Shown here: in pieces, positions 46,601 to 57,854 of the stretch
How the letters are laid out: every line of letters starts with the position of its first letter
Position numbering within the stretch: the first letter of the stretch is position 1
Source: Pomacea canaliculata
Taxonomy: Eukaryota; Mollusca; Gastropoda; Architaenioglossa; Ampullariidae
Direction: 5' to 3'
Assembly: GCF_003073045.1 (NCBI RefSeq)
Contig: NC_037598.1
Coordinates: 26,111,656-26,175,655 of the forward strand
Length of the DNA stretch: 64,000 bases
The notes under the pieces: model-generated
Databases searched by the model: none
Told to the model about the DNA's origin: nothing
Seen by the model: the letters and a program-made list of their open reading frames with translations, nothing else
Made by a program: the position numbers and the translations under genes

Positions 46601-49459
46601 CATGCGTGACTTGTACGCACAAGAGGCTGTAAATATCATTCATCACACTTGTTAAAAACAAGAAATGACATTAAGAGTGGCCAACTTAACAGCATTGAAA
46701 TATTACATTTGTTAAAAAGAAAAACTTCATAAAGTGAAACTTTTAGAGCTGTTTGCTGGAAGCAAAGACTACTAGAGTTCTGGCAGTGAATGTAGCTCAT
46801 GATTGATGAACTTAACTATTATCAATTATTACATAGTATGTACAGCACTCACTTTTTGTATTCTGTATACTTCATTACCTCATTATCAATAATATCAGTG
46901 ATGTAGCGAGCAGACAACAGAGGCAGTCGAACAAACTGCAGCAGTCGTGGTAACCAAACCAACCGGTTTTTTTCGTCGTGTTTCACCCAGTCAACCACTG
47001 CCTGGAATACGGGTTCCTCAGAATTCACCTAAAAAACACAGCACAAAAGAGTCTGACATTTTGATAACATTAGCAAACAAACAATATTCTGAAAAGGATG
47101 TTTAGTATTTTTTTGTTGTAATGTTATTTGTCTCTAAGCCTATGCTCAGCTGTTTAACTCTTAGATAAGGCACAACTAAACAGTTGACTCACATGCAAGA
47201 AGAGGGCAACATAACCCACCTGCAGGTGGTCACTTTTGACCAGTGCCTCCACCTCATCCAGTGGGAGAGATTTGAACTCCTCTTGAGTGACCACATCCTG
47301 GAAGTGCCGCACACTGTACCGATCTGCTGCAGCCCACAGGTTTGAGCAGTTGTGGCGCTCAGCAAAAATCTTGATCCCAAGGCAGTTGGTGCTGTCCAAC
47401 TGTTTCTCTAAGAACTGACAACAAGCTTCCCGCACACCTGTGTAGCATAAAGTATAATCAAAGGATGACGAAGTCTTGAGGTCAAGGCTCTATCTATTTC
47501 TGTGTAGCATAAAGTATAATCACAGAATGATAAAGTCTGGAGGGCAAGGTTCTATTTATTGCTGCATCTATAGGTGTAAATTACTTCATTGGACAGAGAA
47601 CAGAGTTGTTAGTTGTCTAGTTCTGTGGATACGATCATTCCTGAAGGACTGACCACAGAGGGTGGGTCTCAGAGTTCCACCAACAGGCACTGTAGGGTCC
47701 GGCTCATCTAAAAGGGTAAATATGTCAATGGATGGAATGATTCTGTCAGATGAGCAGATCCTCAACACAGGTACCCTCAGGGATGTGTGCTTTCTCTTAT
47801 CCTGCTCTCTGTAAATGCAAATGAGATTACCAGTGATAATGCTATTCTGAAACTTGTAAAGTATGCAGATGACATGGCCCTTGTAGCCTGCCTCAAAGAC
47901 AAGCAGTCCCTGTCATAGTAACTGGCCTGCATGAGGGTACTGGAGGATTGGTTTGACCACAGCTTTCTGGAGCTGAATGTTGACAAAATGGAGGAGATGA
48001 CCTTTTGGAGAGAACACAATGAAAGAGATGGCAGTACCCCGTTCTCCCCACCAATCCAAATCAAAGGACAGCAGGTACAGAGGGCTGCCAGTTTTAGGCC
48101 CAGCAAAAGACTGCATCTTTTGAGAAAACTCTGTAGCTTCAATGTTAGCTCTGGGGTGCTGGAGACTGTTTACAGATCTCTTGTTGAGAGGATCCTGACA
48201 TTTAACATCGCCACCTGATATGGTCACCTCCTTGTCAAAGACAAGGCATGGCTGGCCAGAGTCAACCACCAGGCAAATAAAATTACTGGTACATAGCAGC
48301 TGCAACTTTCTGACTTCTATCTTCATGCAGTTGGAAAGATGGCACATGACATCACCTCAGACCAATCATACCCTCTCCATCCCAACTTTCAGCTGTTGCC
48401 CTCAGGCAGGTGCTACAAAGTGCCACATGTGTGAAAAACTGCCTGCCAGAGGTCCTTCGTGCCAGCAGCCATCACCATACTAAATAAAAGGTACAAGGAC
48501 TTGTAGGGCTGCCATACTACCTGGCATCCTCCTTAGGAGGTTTCACATGTATGTGTAAGAGGGTGTAGGTGTGCATGTGTGTTGAATGTCTTGTATGAGT
48601 ATGTATGTCTGCCCATTATGTTGTGCGTGTATAGATATGCTCATATTATGGTTGTATATGTGGTTGGGCTTGTCAGCAAAAGAAAAATTTCTGTCCTGGA
48701 CTTTCTCGGACAGACAATAAAGTTTTATTTGATTCTCGTGTTAAACACCTGGTAGCACAATGTCATTCCATTATGCACTGACATTACATGCCATATATGG
48801 TGCGCAAAGACTGGCTGATACCCAGCAATAGAGAGTCTGAAACTTGACCATCTGATAGCACAGCATCATCATCTGAAGAACTTTGAACTACAGCCCTTCA
48901 CTACTGCAGCTAGAGTTCAAAGAGTTCAAAACACGGCCGCCAGGATTGTCACCTGTGCAAAGTCGTCCACTGAGCACATCACAACTATCCTACAGAGCTT
49001 CACTGGCTCCCAATGAACAAGCGCATTGACCACAAAGTACTTTCCATTGCTCAGTCCTGCATGTTTAAAACTGCTCCTGACTATTTGCAAGAGATAGTTC
49101 CTCCATACCAGCCGTCACGTACCCTGCGCTCAGGCTCCCAGTCACGCTTCTGTCTCCCTGCAGTGGAAGACACCAACAAGAAGCGCACTGGGACCAGGGC
49201 CTTCAAAAACGCGGCACCTAAGCTGTGGAATGCTCTGCCATCGTCACTCTCCACCATCACCTCACCAACCACGTTTCGCAAAAAACTGAAAACCCATCTG
49301 TTTCTTTCAAACCAGTCTTAAACTACCAAGAAACACTTCTGTCTATATTTTTTACTTTCCTGGTGTTTTATATATTTGTTCACTTTATTTTTTTTCTTCT
49401 TTTGTTTTTTCTGCGCAATGAGCATTCTTCTGAATGGATACCTGCGCATTACAAATTGA

Positions 49460-49506
<47 letters not shown>

Positions 49507-50568
49507 CACCCCTCCACTCTGAGACAACCTAATAAAATGGTATTCATGGAGTGACATACCCTGGCACTTGGTGACACTGACCTGTCAGCTGTAGAAGACA
49601 GGCTGCAGGAAGCAACTCCTGAACATTTTCAACGCTGACGTTAACTGTCTCTGTGTACACAAAGTCCAACAAGACTTCCATGACAGAGGCTGAGATTTCA
49701 TGCAAAGTGATCTCTGCTTGGTCCTTTTCCCACATCTGTAACATAAACATGAAATTTAATTCAGGTAGTCTTCCATAAAGATTATGTCAGTCAAAATCGT
49801 AAATAAAAAGAAACACCATATATAGAATTTTGGGTGAAGTACGAAACAACTAATATGCAAGTCTGAATGCATACTTAAAAAATGGTATTTATTTTTGATA
49901 TTTCATGTCTCACAGTCAAAAGTTTTACCACAGAATTAAAAGTTAGAACTAACAGATGATAAGAAATAACAATGTAAGCAATTAAAGTGAGACCCACATC
50001 AAGAGTAAACAGAAACCTCGGTCTTAAAATGATCAAAATGTACTTCTTGATGAAAATGATGATCATCATGGTGATATAAAGACTAAATATTAGTAGTGAA
50101 AAATAATCAGAAGTTTCCATGTCTTCAGTAGATATGTGAATATGCATCTTGTACATGTCTTTATTCTGTCAGTATTATCATTTCCCATCCCCTCGCCTAT
50201 GTGTGCTATGAGCATGAGTCTACCTAAATAGAAAATACAGGCATTGTCATTATATCTTTAAAAACACACACATATATATATGCATGCTGATACAGGTACA
50301 TACCTCATTAGACAGGTACATACCTCATTAGACATAGCACAGACACACACACATTGCATTGATATGCATTGATACAGACACATACCTCATTTGTGAACAT
50401 AGCACAGAAGTAATCACTGCAGGCAGCGAGTACAATTCTATGAGCTGGAAACTTCTCGCCTTGAACATTGAGTGTAACATCACACAGTGTATAGGTTTTC
50501 CGAAGATTGTTCATGGTGCTCAGTATGGATTTCGCGTGGCTGTCAGTAAAAATCTGACAGTCACCCAT
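43683..50568 (-). CDS. KLHL12: Kelch-like protein 12 (CUL3 adaptor)
   Basis: Exons (minus): 50568-50386, 49735-49582, 47437-47220, 47028-46879, 46626-46512, 46243-46137, 45816-45624, 45415-45158, 44196-44010, 43812-43683 (TGA). All phases agree, giving 564 residues; vertebrate KLHL12 is nearly the same length. A BTB domain occupies about residues 20-125 ([40 protein letters not shown]). BACK follows ([39 protein letters not shown]), and then six Kelch blades marked by GG(F/Y)D/G and Y/F-D-x-x-x-x-x-W ([52 protein letters not shown]). KLHL12 recruits substrates to CUL3-RBX1 ubiquitin ligase. Known vertebrate roles include SEC31 mono-ubiquitination for large COPII carriers and Dishevelled turnover. 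Conservation of both halves predicts a functional adaptor. Confidence 0.96.
47438..47560 (-). repeat. Two-copy direct repeat next to a KLHL12 acceptor
   Basis: CTGTGTAGCATAAAGTATAA recurs about 62 bp away, followed by similar GATGACGAAGTCT/GATAAAGTCT tracts. The copy covers the 3' splice-site region of exon 47,437-47,220. Confidence 0.8.
47768..48730 (+). pseudogene. LINE reverse-transcriptase fragment in a KLHL12 intron
   Basis: On the strand opposite to KLHL12 the sequence encodes [20 protein letters not shown] and then [12 protein letters not shown], the QGC and YADD hallmarks of reverse transcriptase. Next come [34 protein letters not shown] and a C-terminal [15 protein letters not shown]-like end. 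Stops and frameshifts break it, for example after KDKQSLS near 47,920. It ends near GACAATAAAGTTTTATTTG. This is a 5'-truncated, dead copy of a non-LTR retrotransposon of the type common in fish and invertebrates. Confidence 0.85.
48880..49510 (+). pseudogene. Second LINE 3' fragment with ATC tail
   Basis: Encodes [20 protein letters not shown] and then [59 protein letters not shown] and [13 protein letters not shown]. This is the conserved C-terminal end of CR1/L2-type LINE ORF2. It has a frameshift near 49,010 and ends in an (ATC)n tail at 49,461-49,506. It is a different family from the fragment at 47,768. The (ATC)n tail resembles the microsatellite 3' ends of L2-like elements. Confidence 0.85.
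50290..50385 (-). repeat. Partial copies of a KLHL12 exon end and donor
   Basis: On the plus strand the true junction reads ACATACCTCATTTGTGAACA then TAGCACAGA. Downstream in the intron GTACATACCTCATTAGACA occurs twice, and the second copy continues ATAGCACAGACAC. The exon end plus its AATGAG|GTATGT donor has therefore been copied about 50-75 bp into the intron. Confidence 0.75.
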
Positions 50569-51358
50569 CTTGTTTCACCAGGCTTTGATATAGTCCTTAG
50601 ATCATGATAAAAATTATACATGACATCATTACTGCTAAGTCTTCACATGAACAGTACTGAAATGTTTTTATGTGAAAATTAAAGTTAATCATTGTTTGCA
50701 ACAGATATTTTGTTTATGCAGATAGCGCCTTGGTACAGAATTAATCAGAATTTTGCTATGTCTACAGCAGAGTTCCTAGCATCACAACACAGTAGTTTTT
50801 CTAACTACATCTTTTTGCCTGATTTAAGCATTATATCTAATTTCTACATTTCTTAAAGGCCCTGGTCCACTAAGCATGACGTCGCATATAGGAGGTGTAT
50901 ATTTTTCTTTCTATTTTCTTGCTGCACACGACAAAAAATGAAAACAAAACTGGTTGGTGTAGGAGCAAAACAAGCAATATATGTACGCTACCTGCGCTAA
51001 ACCAGTGACAGATTCGCTGGAGTGGACGGGGCCTCGCAGACGACTAATACATTTATGGTTACACGTCACCATCCAGCCGATGTACTGCATTTAAATGTTG
51101 ATGCCACATTATCATAGTTAGTGTTTTCTAACTTTCCATTTTTCAGCAAGAGGTCTGTTTTCTTAACGATGAACTCTATGAGGGCGATGACAACTTGGCG
51201 GCTCATCTGTTAGGAACAGAAACCATAACTTCCGGCCCAGGGACAGGGGAGACAACTCTCGTGGTCGCAGCCAGAACTGAAAGTTGCCAAGTTGTACCAC
51301 GGTTGTACGGGTACAGCACGGATCGCGGCTAGTAGTCGGGCTTCAGTCAGCTAATTAA
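50569..51358. promoter_or_regulatory. Bidirectional promoter region between KLHL12 and the EEP gene
   Basis: The start codons of KLHL12 (minus, 50,568) and the EEP-fold gene (plus, 51,359) are divergent and 790 bp apart, with no other gene between. CpG-containing sequence lies near 51,220-51,330. No clear TATA box is seen. A shared promoter is inferred from geometry only. Confidence 0.45.
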
Positions 51359-54300
51359 ATGACGCTACAATACCAGTGGATTTCCATAAGCAAAGTCTAC
51401 CGTCTTTTACTCTACATATTTATGACCACAAGCTCCTCGTTATCTACAGACACGCATGTTGTAGTTTGTTCCTATAATCTTTGGAACCTCATGTTCAGTT
51501 GGGAAATTCGATTGCAGTTTATTGCTAGAATGGTGAGCAATGAACTAATCGCTAATCTGATCAAATCACATGGTCTGCTTATCGTAGCATGTTAAAGGGT
51601 CACTTTACTTGTGTATATATTTTTTTGAATTTGAGAAGTAAAGTACCATCTTATCCCCGCTTTAATAGAGTAGGGTTAGGGTAAGGGTAGGGTATAAAAA
51701 TACACGTGAAATGCAATTGTTGACAGTTTTATTAAAAATGAAATTAATGTGCTCACGGCCTTTACACGGATTTAAAGTACGAGGAAGAAAGGGTTCATAT
51801 TCCCCAGAAATCAGACGTTCAAAATGAAAACTGCCCGTTTTGTAGTTGTATAAACACGTGTGTGCATTAACAATAACAAATCACTTTGTATACTTGCTGG
51901 CATCATTATCTAGTGAAAATTTATTGCTGTTTATTTGTCACAGGTACTGTTGCTAGGACTGGAATTCTTTGTACTAGACAAACAGCTTTGAAAAAAAATT
52001 GACAATTAAGATTGCATGTTTTGCAGTCATTATTTAGTATTAACATGAGATATTTGAGTGTGTGAGATTCATTTATTTAGGATGCGAATTTTCAAATTGC
52101 AAAATCGTTTAGATTCTTTAGTTTTAATTCATGGACTTTCATTTACATTAAGTCTAACTTCATCAGAACTTTTGGCATTTTACCCCCGACTTTAAGTTTA
52201 ATATTTTTGTCAGACTTCTTGTTGAACTCTTGTGACATGTAATGCTTTAACATTCTTCTAAGAAAAAGACTAGATTTGGAAAGGGCTGAGAAAATATCAG
52301 CAAAGTGTGGTTGACAGGTGGAGCGGGCAGCATGTGAAGTTGTCCTGCTACAAGAAGTGCGAATGCATGACGATGAGAGGTGGTCACAGGCACGGTATTT
52401 ACAAGGCTTGCTACCCAAGTTCCGCTGGCTTGCCACATATTCATCAGGCCTTTCATCCAAACCTACTAATTGCTATTGGGAAGGCTGGGAAAAAGAGGGT
52501 GAGAACTTTGTACTACAAACAAATAGGTTGGGAAGATGGGAAGTTTTGTATTTCTTTAATAAAGGGCTCTTTCAGTGACAAAGTTGCTTAATAAAGGGTA
52601 TTTCAGTGTAAAAAAGCAAATAGTGTTTAAATCTTTGGAGATCAGCTCATGTGCTTACAAAGCAACTTTAAAGGAAGAAAGAAAAGAGTAATACAGCTGT
52701 TGCCACATATACTGACAACAGAGAACACGTATTATAGATTGCTTTTACTGCTATAAATCTGTATAAATCGGGTAGCTGCTGCTATTGTTTCCAGGAATAT
52801 ATGTCTCTTATCTTATGCAGTGCTGTCAATATGCCTGTCACCCAATAATATTATTCAGAATTTGGTCATAGTTATCATTATTGCAGTGTGTTACCTTGTA
52901 GAATTTTTCCTCAAATATATGATGGTGATTTGTTGTCATATTTTTCCTCCTTCACTGTGAAAACAGGGCTTGCAGTGCTTAGTCAGTGGCCGTTAGGTAT
53001 ACCTCTTGTACAGCCTTTGTCAAGAATTAGTGGGATGGACACCAACAGTCGTATTGCTCTCCATGTTCCTGTTCAGTTACACCCAGAATTGATTGTTCAT
53101 GTTGTTGCTGTGCACTTTTCCTATGATCGTCAGCAGCAGTGTCAAAATGCTGCAGAGATTCTCCAGTTCATTGTTGGTATGTAGCTTATGGACTTACTTT
53201 ATTCAAGGCATGTGGCATGCCATCACTTAGTTCATAGCTTGTAACATGGATTCAGTTTATCTGCATGACCATATTTATTTCTAGTATGCAGCATATGAAA
53301 TATGTGCCAGACTTCTGCAAAGTTTTACTTTTTTTAATATCATACTTATTTTCCTTATTCCTTTTATTTGTGCATGGATACGTCTGAAAGATATTTGTAT
53401 GTGTGTGTGATAAAGATTCTTTGGTATTTCCGTGTGTTTAAAGTTAATTTGAAGAATTCTTTTAAATCACAACATTAGCCCCTCTCACCCAAACCTTCAC
53501 ACATTAGAAATTCCTACACAATACATTCTCAATGTATTTTTGTGAATAATGGGAACAAAAAAAAAACAATGGAAAGTTAAAGCCAGTTGTAACTTTATTT
53601 TGTAGTTATGTTGATGGCAGTTTATTTGTTTTCTTGTTCTTGTATTTTCCTGTTAGCTCATCACTTCAGTTATGTGGTTGTTGCTGGAGACTTCAATGAG
53701 TATAACGATTTCCCAGACCCAGTGAAGCTGTTCTCAAATCCCATGGGAACCAACTCAAGGCCAGCACAGACAAGCAAGTGTAGAGGCTTTATAAGAACTG
53801 CACAGCAACATGAGAGCCTGGTGTTTCTTGACACATGGACATCCTCACACGGACCAGACTCACCAGGCTTTACATTCAGCAACATGGTAAGCATGCAACA
53901 GCTGTCTGGCTGAAGCACAAATAGAACCTTGTCAAGAAGTGTCCATGCAGAATTATGCTAGCATTCCTGAACCCAGATCTGTACTCAAACATGTCAACAT
54001 TTGCCTAAAATGTGGTGAAAGATTTGCTCATTTTACATGAATATTTCTTACAAGAGGTGTGTAAATAACAAGTCATAAACTGAAGTCTATTACTGACTAA
54101 TTTGTTGTAGTCAAGACTCAATTCTTTTGTTTTCCAGCCTTCCCCCGGCTTAGTCAGCAGACCTGATCACATCCTTGTGTCTAAAAACATCAGGGTCTTA
54201 CAGATGGCATTGCACGGCAATGGGTCCGAATATGGTCAGGCACGCAGAGCAGCAGTCCACTTGCATCGTGCGAGGCTGCTGATAAAGGTCATGACAGCAT

Positions 54301-54815
54301 CTTTCTTTGGGTACACTGGCTACTCATGTTTGCATGACTGTGGCCCACACGGGTCATGTCGATGTGGCGTCTGTGTGAAGGGAGGCAACTCCAATACATG
54401 TTTGTTGCCAGACTGTGAAGAGTGCTCACCTTTGAAGTTTGTGTACTTCGTGTTCCTTATGGTGCTTGCGGCAGTACACTTTATGCTTGGCCTGTTAGGA
54501 GCACTGAGCATCCTGCTGGTGTCAGCTCGCTATCAGCATAATAAGTGGTGTCTGGCATGGGGCTGTTCCTGCTGCCTGTGCAACCCAGATCTTATAAGAA
54601 GTTCTGCAGTCAGACCGAGGTTCATTCTACATTGGATGGGTATTCGCAGGATACCCCCAGTCTACCTACTTTTTCTGAGCATTGTGGGTCTGACGAGTTG
54701 TTATATCTTAGGAATGATTATTTTTGAGAATAGCCTTAAGACAGTTAATGCCATCTTGAATGAAGAGTTTTATCCATCTGATCACTTAATGCTACAAGCC
54801 AGTTTGTTGGTATGA
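51359..54815 (+). CDS. Secreted/membrane-anchored EEP-fold hydrolase with EGF-like segment
   Basis: Exons: 51359-51532, 52318-52498, 52967-53176, 53657-53886, 54138-54815 (TGA). All phases agree, giving 490 residues. An N-terminal hydrophobic stretch (VYRLLLYIFMTTSSSLSTD) is a likely signal peptide or anchor. The DNase I-like endonuclease/exonuclease/phosphatase fold follows with its motifs in order: CSYNLWN (metal-site Asn), VVLLQEVR (metal-binding Glu), GLAVLS, VVAVHFSYD (catalytic His), VVAGDFNEY (Asp, Asn), FLDTW and SRPDHILVS (terminal Asp-His). All expected catalytic positions are retained, so hydrolysis of a phosphodiester or phosphate ester is likely; the substrate is unknown. The C-terminus adds CLHDCGPHGSCRCGVC, an EGF-like Cys pattern, then hydrophobic segments FVYFVFLMVLAAVHFMLGLL and VYLLFLSIVGLTSCYILGMI. 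An ectoenzyme is the simplest reading. Confidence 0.9.
51671..51692. repeat. Short telomere-like tract
   Basis: TAGGGTTAGGGTAAGGGTAGGG contains about three TTAGGG-like units within the first intron of the EEP gene. It is too short to infer a fusion point. Confidence 0.4.
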
Positions 54816-55281
54816 TAACACTGCAGGCCTGACTAAAGGATAACACCAGGGACCTGATATTTGGAGCAGGCCAGTTGCTGGCATTCTGATACCATGGGAG
54901 CTGCCCTTTGTATTTTTTTTTTAAAATGCTATTCCTGTGCTGAAGGAAGCAGAAGTGTTTGAGTTTTTATTTTAAACAATTTTAGTTTAACAAGTACTAG
55001 AACTATATTGTACCTCATGTTTGGGACCTTTCTATAAAACTGTTTTAACTAAATGTTTAAGTCCTAACTGTGTTTATAATTCAAATGTGTTGTTCCCTAG
55101 AGTACACCAAGTCATGGAACACAGGAATGTGCAAGTTAGGGTGAAATTTGTTGTTGATTGCTGCATGGGCAGTTGTATCCTATTTTGATTGATCCACATC
55201 AGGCTCAGCTCTCATAGATGTTAATGTCATTTGCCAGTTCAATCTATTGAAAAGGCAAGATCTGGGGCCGTAGTCTCATCG

Positions 55282-55342
55282 GGCCTCTAAGCCACTTAGA
55301 GGCCATCAAAGGTCCGACCACCCTCTAAGTGGTTTAGAGGCC
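55282..55342. repeat. Long hairpin upstream of a HARBI1-like fragment
   Basis: GGCCTCTAAGCCACTTAGAG(G) at 55,282-55,302 and its inverted copy CCTCTAAGTGGTTTAGAGGC(C) at 55,322-55,342 differ at one position, with a 19-bp loop. Each arm is itself nearly palindromic. Confidence 0.9.
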
Positions 55343-55438
55343 GAGACATGTCGCGTCTTTTGGCTGCGCTGGCGGCTGATTCGCCCTGTAAGTGTAGAGA
55401 CGGCCGCTGGCGCCTTAACTCGCGAAGGCTCGTTAAAC

Positions 55439-55700
55439 ATGGCGCCGTGGTTTTTGCTGTATGACACGGACCGAAATCTTCACAGAAACAGGATATTTCG
55501 GGATCAAAGTAATCCCATCGATTCATGGGATGACATAACGATATACAAACGTTTAAAATTTCGAAGAGTTGACATCCTGGAGATCGTCGACGACATTCAG
55601 GAGGCTTTAACATTTTCGAATCGAGGGCGCAGTGTCACACCGACATTGCAAGTATGTCTTGCCCTTCCTTTCTATACGACAGGTACCTTTCAAAATGTGT
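55439..55700 (+). pseudogene. HARBI1-like (PIF/Harbinger nuclease) N-terminal fragment, copy 1
   Basis: The frame starts MAPWFLLYDTDRNLHRNRIF and contains NPIDSWDDITIYKRLKFRR, ILEIVDDIQEAL and VTPTLQVCLALPFYTTGTFQ. This matches the helical N-terminal region of HARBI1 proteins, which precedes the DDE nuclease. The frame then runs into low-complexity T-rich sequence and stops at 55,768. No catalytic core is visible downstream. It is either a 5' fragment or the first exon of a transposase gene whose remainder was lost. Confidence 0.7.
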
Positions 55701-56339
55701 GTGCTGACCAACGTGCTGTACTATTTTTTTTTTGCTTTGTTGGCCTGGAAAGGGCCTGGGAAAATTAGGTGGAAGGGGGAGGTGTGAAAGACCCCAGTTA
55801 ATGGGGCTGTCAGTGTGGACAGTCTGAGGCGTGCCGCACAATGCTGGAGTCTTTTTTTTAAGCAATTGGTGTTGATAGGTTGTTTTGTTCAAGAACAAAG
55901 GAAAGAAAGCTGTGTTGATTTGAATGTTGTTGTGTGACTGAGTGTTTTTACTTGATGGGAGCGGGGAGAAGAAGATTCTCTTCAGTGAGTCGGAGCGGAC
56001 GTCGCTTTTTTTTTTTGTACCAAGTCTTGAACCAACTTACAAGACTGCGATGTTCTACACCACAAGAGGCGGCAATTTTGCAATTCGCTGCCATATTGCG
56101 CTCTTCTTTCTATTAGTTATTTCATTTGTCAACGAACTTATTAAGCACACCTTTTCCAACCTTACCTCACACAAAAAAAAACCAAACCCAACAACAACAA
56201 CAAAAGCACAGTCAATATATATAAAAAGAGAAGATAACCAACACTACTTCAGTCTTCTTACAAGATCCAGATTTCCTCGTTTTTCATGCAGTTCGCCTTT
56301 CTCGGCTTCTTATATGGCGGTATATTGTCTGCTTCATGT

Positions 56340-56560
56340 TTTTCTTCCATTGTTCTCGCTAAACGTTGGTTCGCGCATGCGCACACGTGGAGTTCCCTAG
56401 GTATTCCCTCAAGGTCAGGGTGTCGACGGCCCGATTGCTGAAGTGCGGTTACACGGGCGACATTTCTCGCACGCATGGCGCTCGCCTGGCGGCCGGCCAG
56501 CTCTCGGGCCGTTGGAGTTTAGCGATCAGGAAAATGTCGACGCGATGAGACTATGGCCCC
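56340..56560. promoter_or_regulatory. CpG-rich patch with NRF-1-type palindrome
   Basis: GCGCATGCGC at 56,373-56,382 matches the NRF-1 consensus, followed by ACACGTGG and many CpGs to 56,550. The rest of the neighbourhood is AT-rich. It looks like a promoter, perhaps of a transposon or an unrecognised gene. A minus frame starting near 56,476 (MRARNVARVTALQQ) has no recognised domain. Confidence 0.3.
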
Positions 56561-57352
56561 TGTGCTGTTCCTAAAATGGATGTCTTTTTATGTGGTTGGT
56601 ATTGATCAGCTTGGTTCTCAAAAACCAATGCAAACATGATTTAATGCTAAGTAAAATTTGGGAAGTGAATTTGAAAGATTCTAGAATAAACATAAAGCAT
56701 TTTATTCCTTTGAAGTCCTACATATTGCATTATTTTTATATGCTGTCATTCTTACCAACAAGAAAATTATAATATACTCACTTTTGTGCCACTTTGTTGG
56801 AAGTTTATGAATGATCTGCTTTAAAATAGATTTTTCATTTCAAGAGGATTATTTTTTAAAAAATAATCTGAGCCTTATAAAGATGAAGCAAATTTTCGAA
56901 AATTAATTAAGATGGAGCTTTTCAGGAAGTGACTTGAAATGGTTTATTCCTGATATAATTATAGTACCCTCTAAATGACTGTGTCAAGATGTGCTTTATG
57001 CAGATTTTGTAGTTTGCAGTCATGGGTAGGTAACACCTTAAGGTGGGTCACACAGAACATAAAAACCCAGCAGTTTATGACCTTCCCATAGACAAAACAA
57101 GTATTCCTGTAAGATCTGATTGGGATTGGTATGGATGGGGATAATTATCAACTCCTACAACCTCTCCGCGTCTCCAAAACCAAGTTTCCATCACACACAC
57201 ACACTAACACACCCTGCTCTTTTTTTAAATATTTTTTTTAATATGTTCAACATTCACTGATCAACTGGTTGTCATGGGTAACATGCTTCCATGCTTTGTT
57301 GGTTAAAACTGGTGGTCTTGGCAGGGAAGAGAACTTACAAGTGTCCATTATA

Positions 57353-57852
57353 CAGTGTTCCCTCGCTACTTCGCGGTTCATCTATCGCGGATTCACTACT
57401 TCGCGGTTTTTTTTGAGTGAAGTATCGATCGATATTTTCGTGCTGGGAATTATCATTTTACAAAATACCATAGATATTTCAACAGGAAAAAGACGAAAAA
57501 TGTAGCTATATTTGTATTTCTATTAAAATACCATGGTTATTTTGTAGATAGAAAGAAAGAATTGTGTATGAGAAATCCATTGCTATGCGTAAGCGACGAG
57601 CCACGATTGTTATCTCCCATCTCGCAGCCAGTTCGCATCAGTTTTTTTGGGTTTCTTTGAGTAAAATTATAATTTTTTACACTAATTTGTTACTGTACTG
57701 TATTAATACCATGGTTAATATATTACTTTACACTCACATGATATTGTTTTACATGTATATATTATTATTGCATGTATGTCCCTACTTCGCGGAAATTCGT
57801 TTATCGCGGCTGATCATAGCACCTATCCCCCGCGATAAACGAGGGAACACTG
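57353..57852. mobile_element. Mariner/Tigger-like MITE, 500 bp
   Basis: The left end CAGTGTTCCCTCGCTACTTC and right end GATAAACGAGGGAACACTG form inverted repeats (CAGTGTTCCCTCG exact for 13 bases). Sub-terminal TTCGCGG and TATCGCGG motifs are mirrored inside. TA dinucleotides flank both ends (57,351-57,352 and 57,853-57,854), the Tc1/mariner target. The AT-rich interior has no transposase. Confidence 0.88.
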
Positions 57853-57854
57853 TA

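Noticed and set aside
51671-51692. Interstitial telomere or chromosome fusion point
   Set aside because: Only about three imperfect units inside an intron; too short for a fusion relic.
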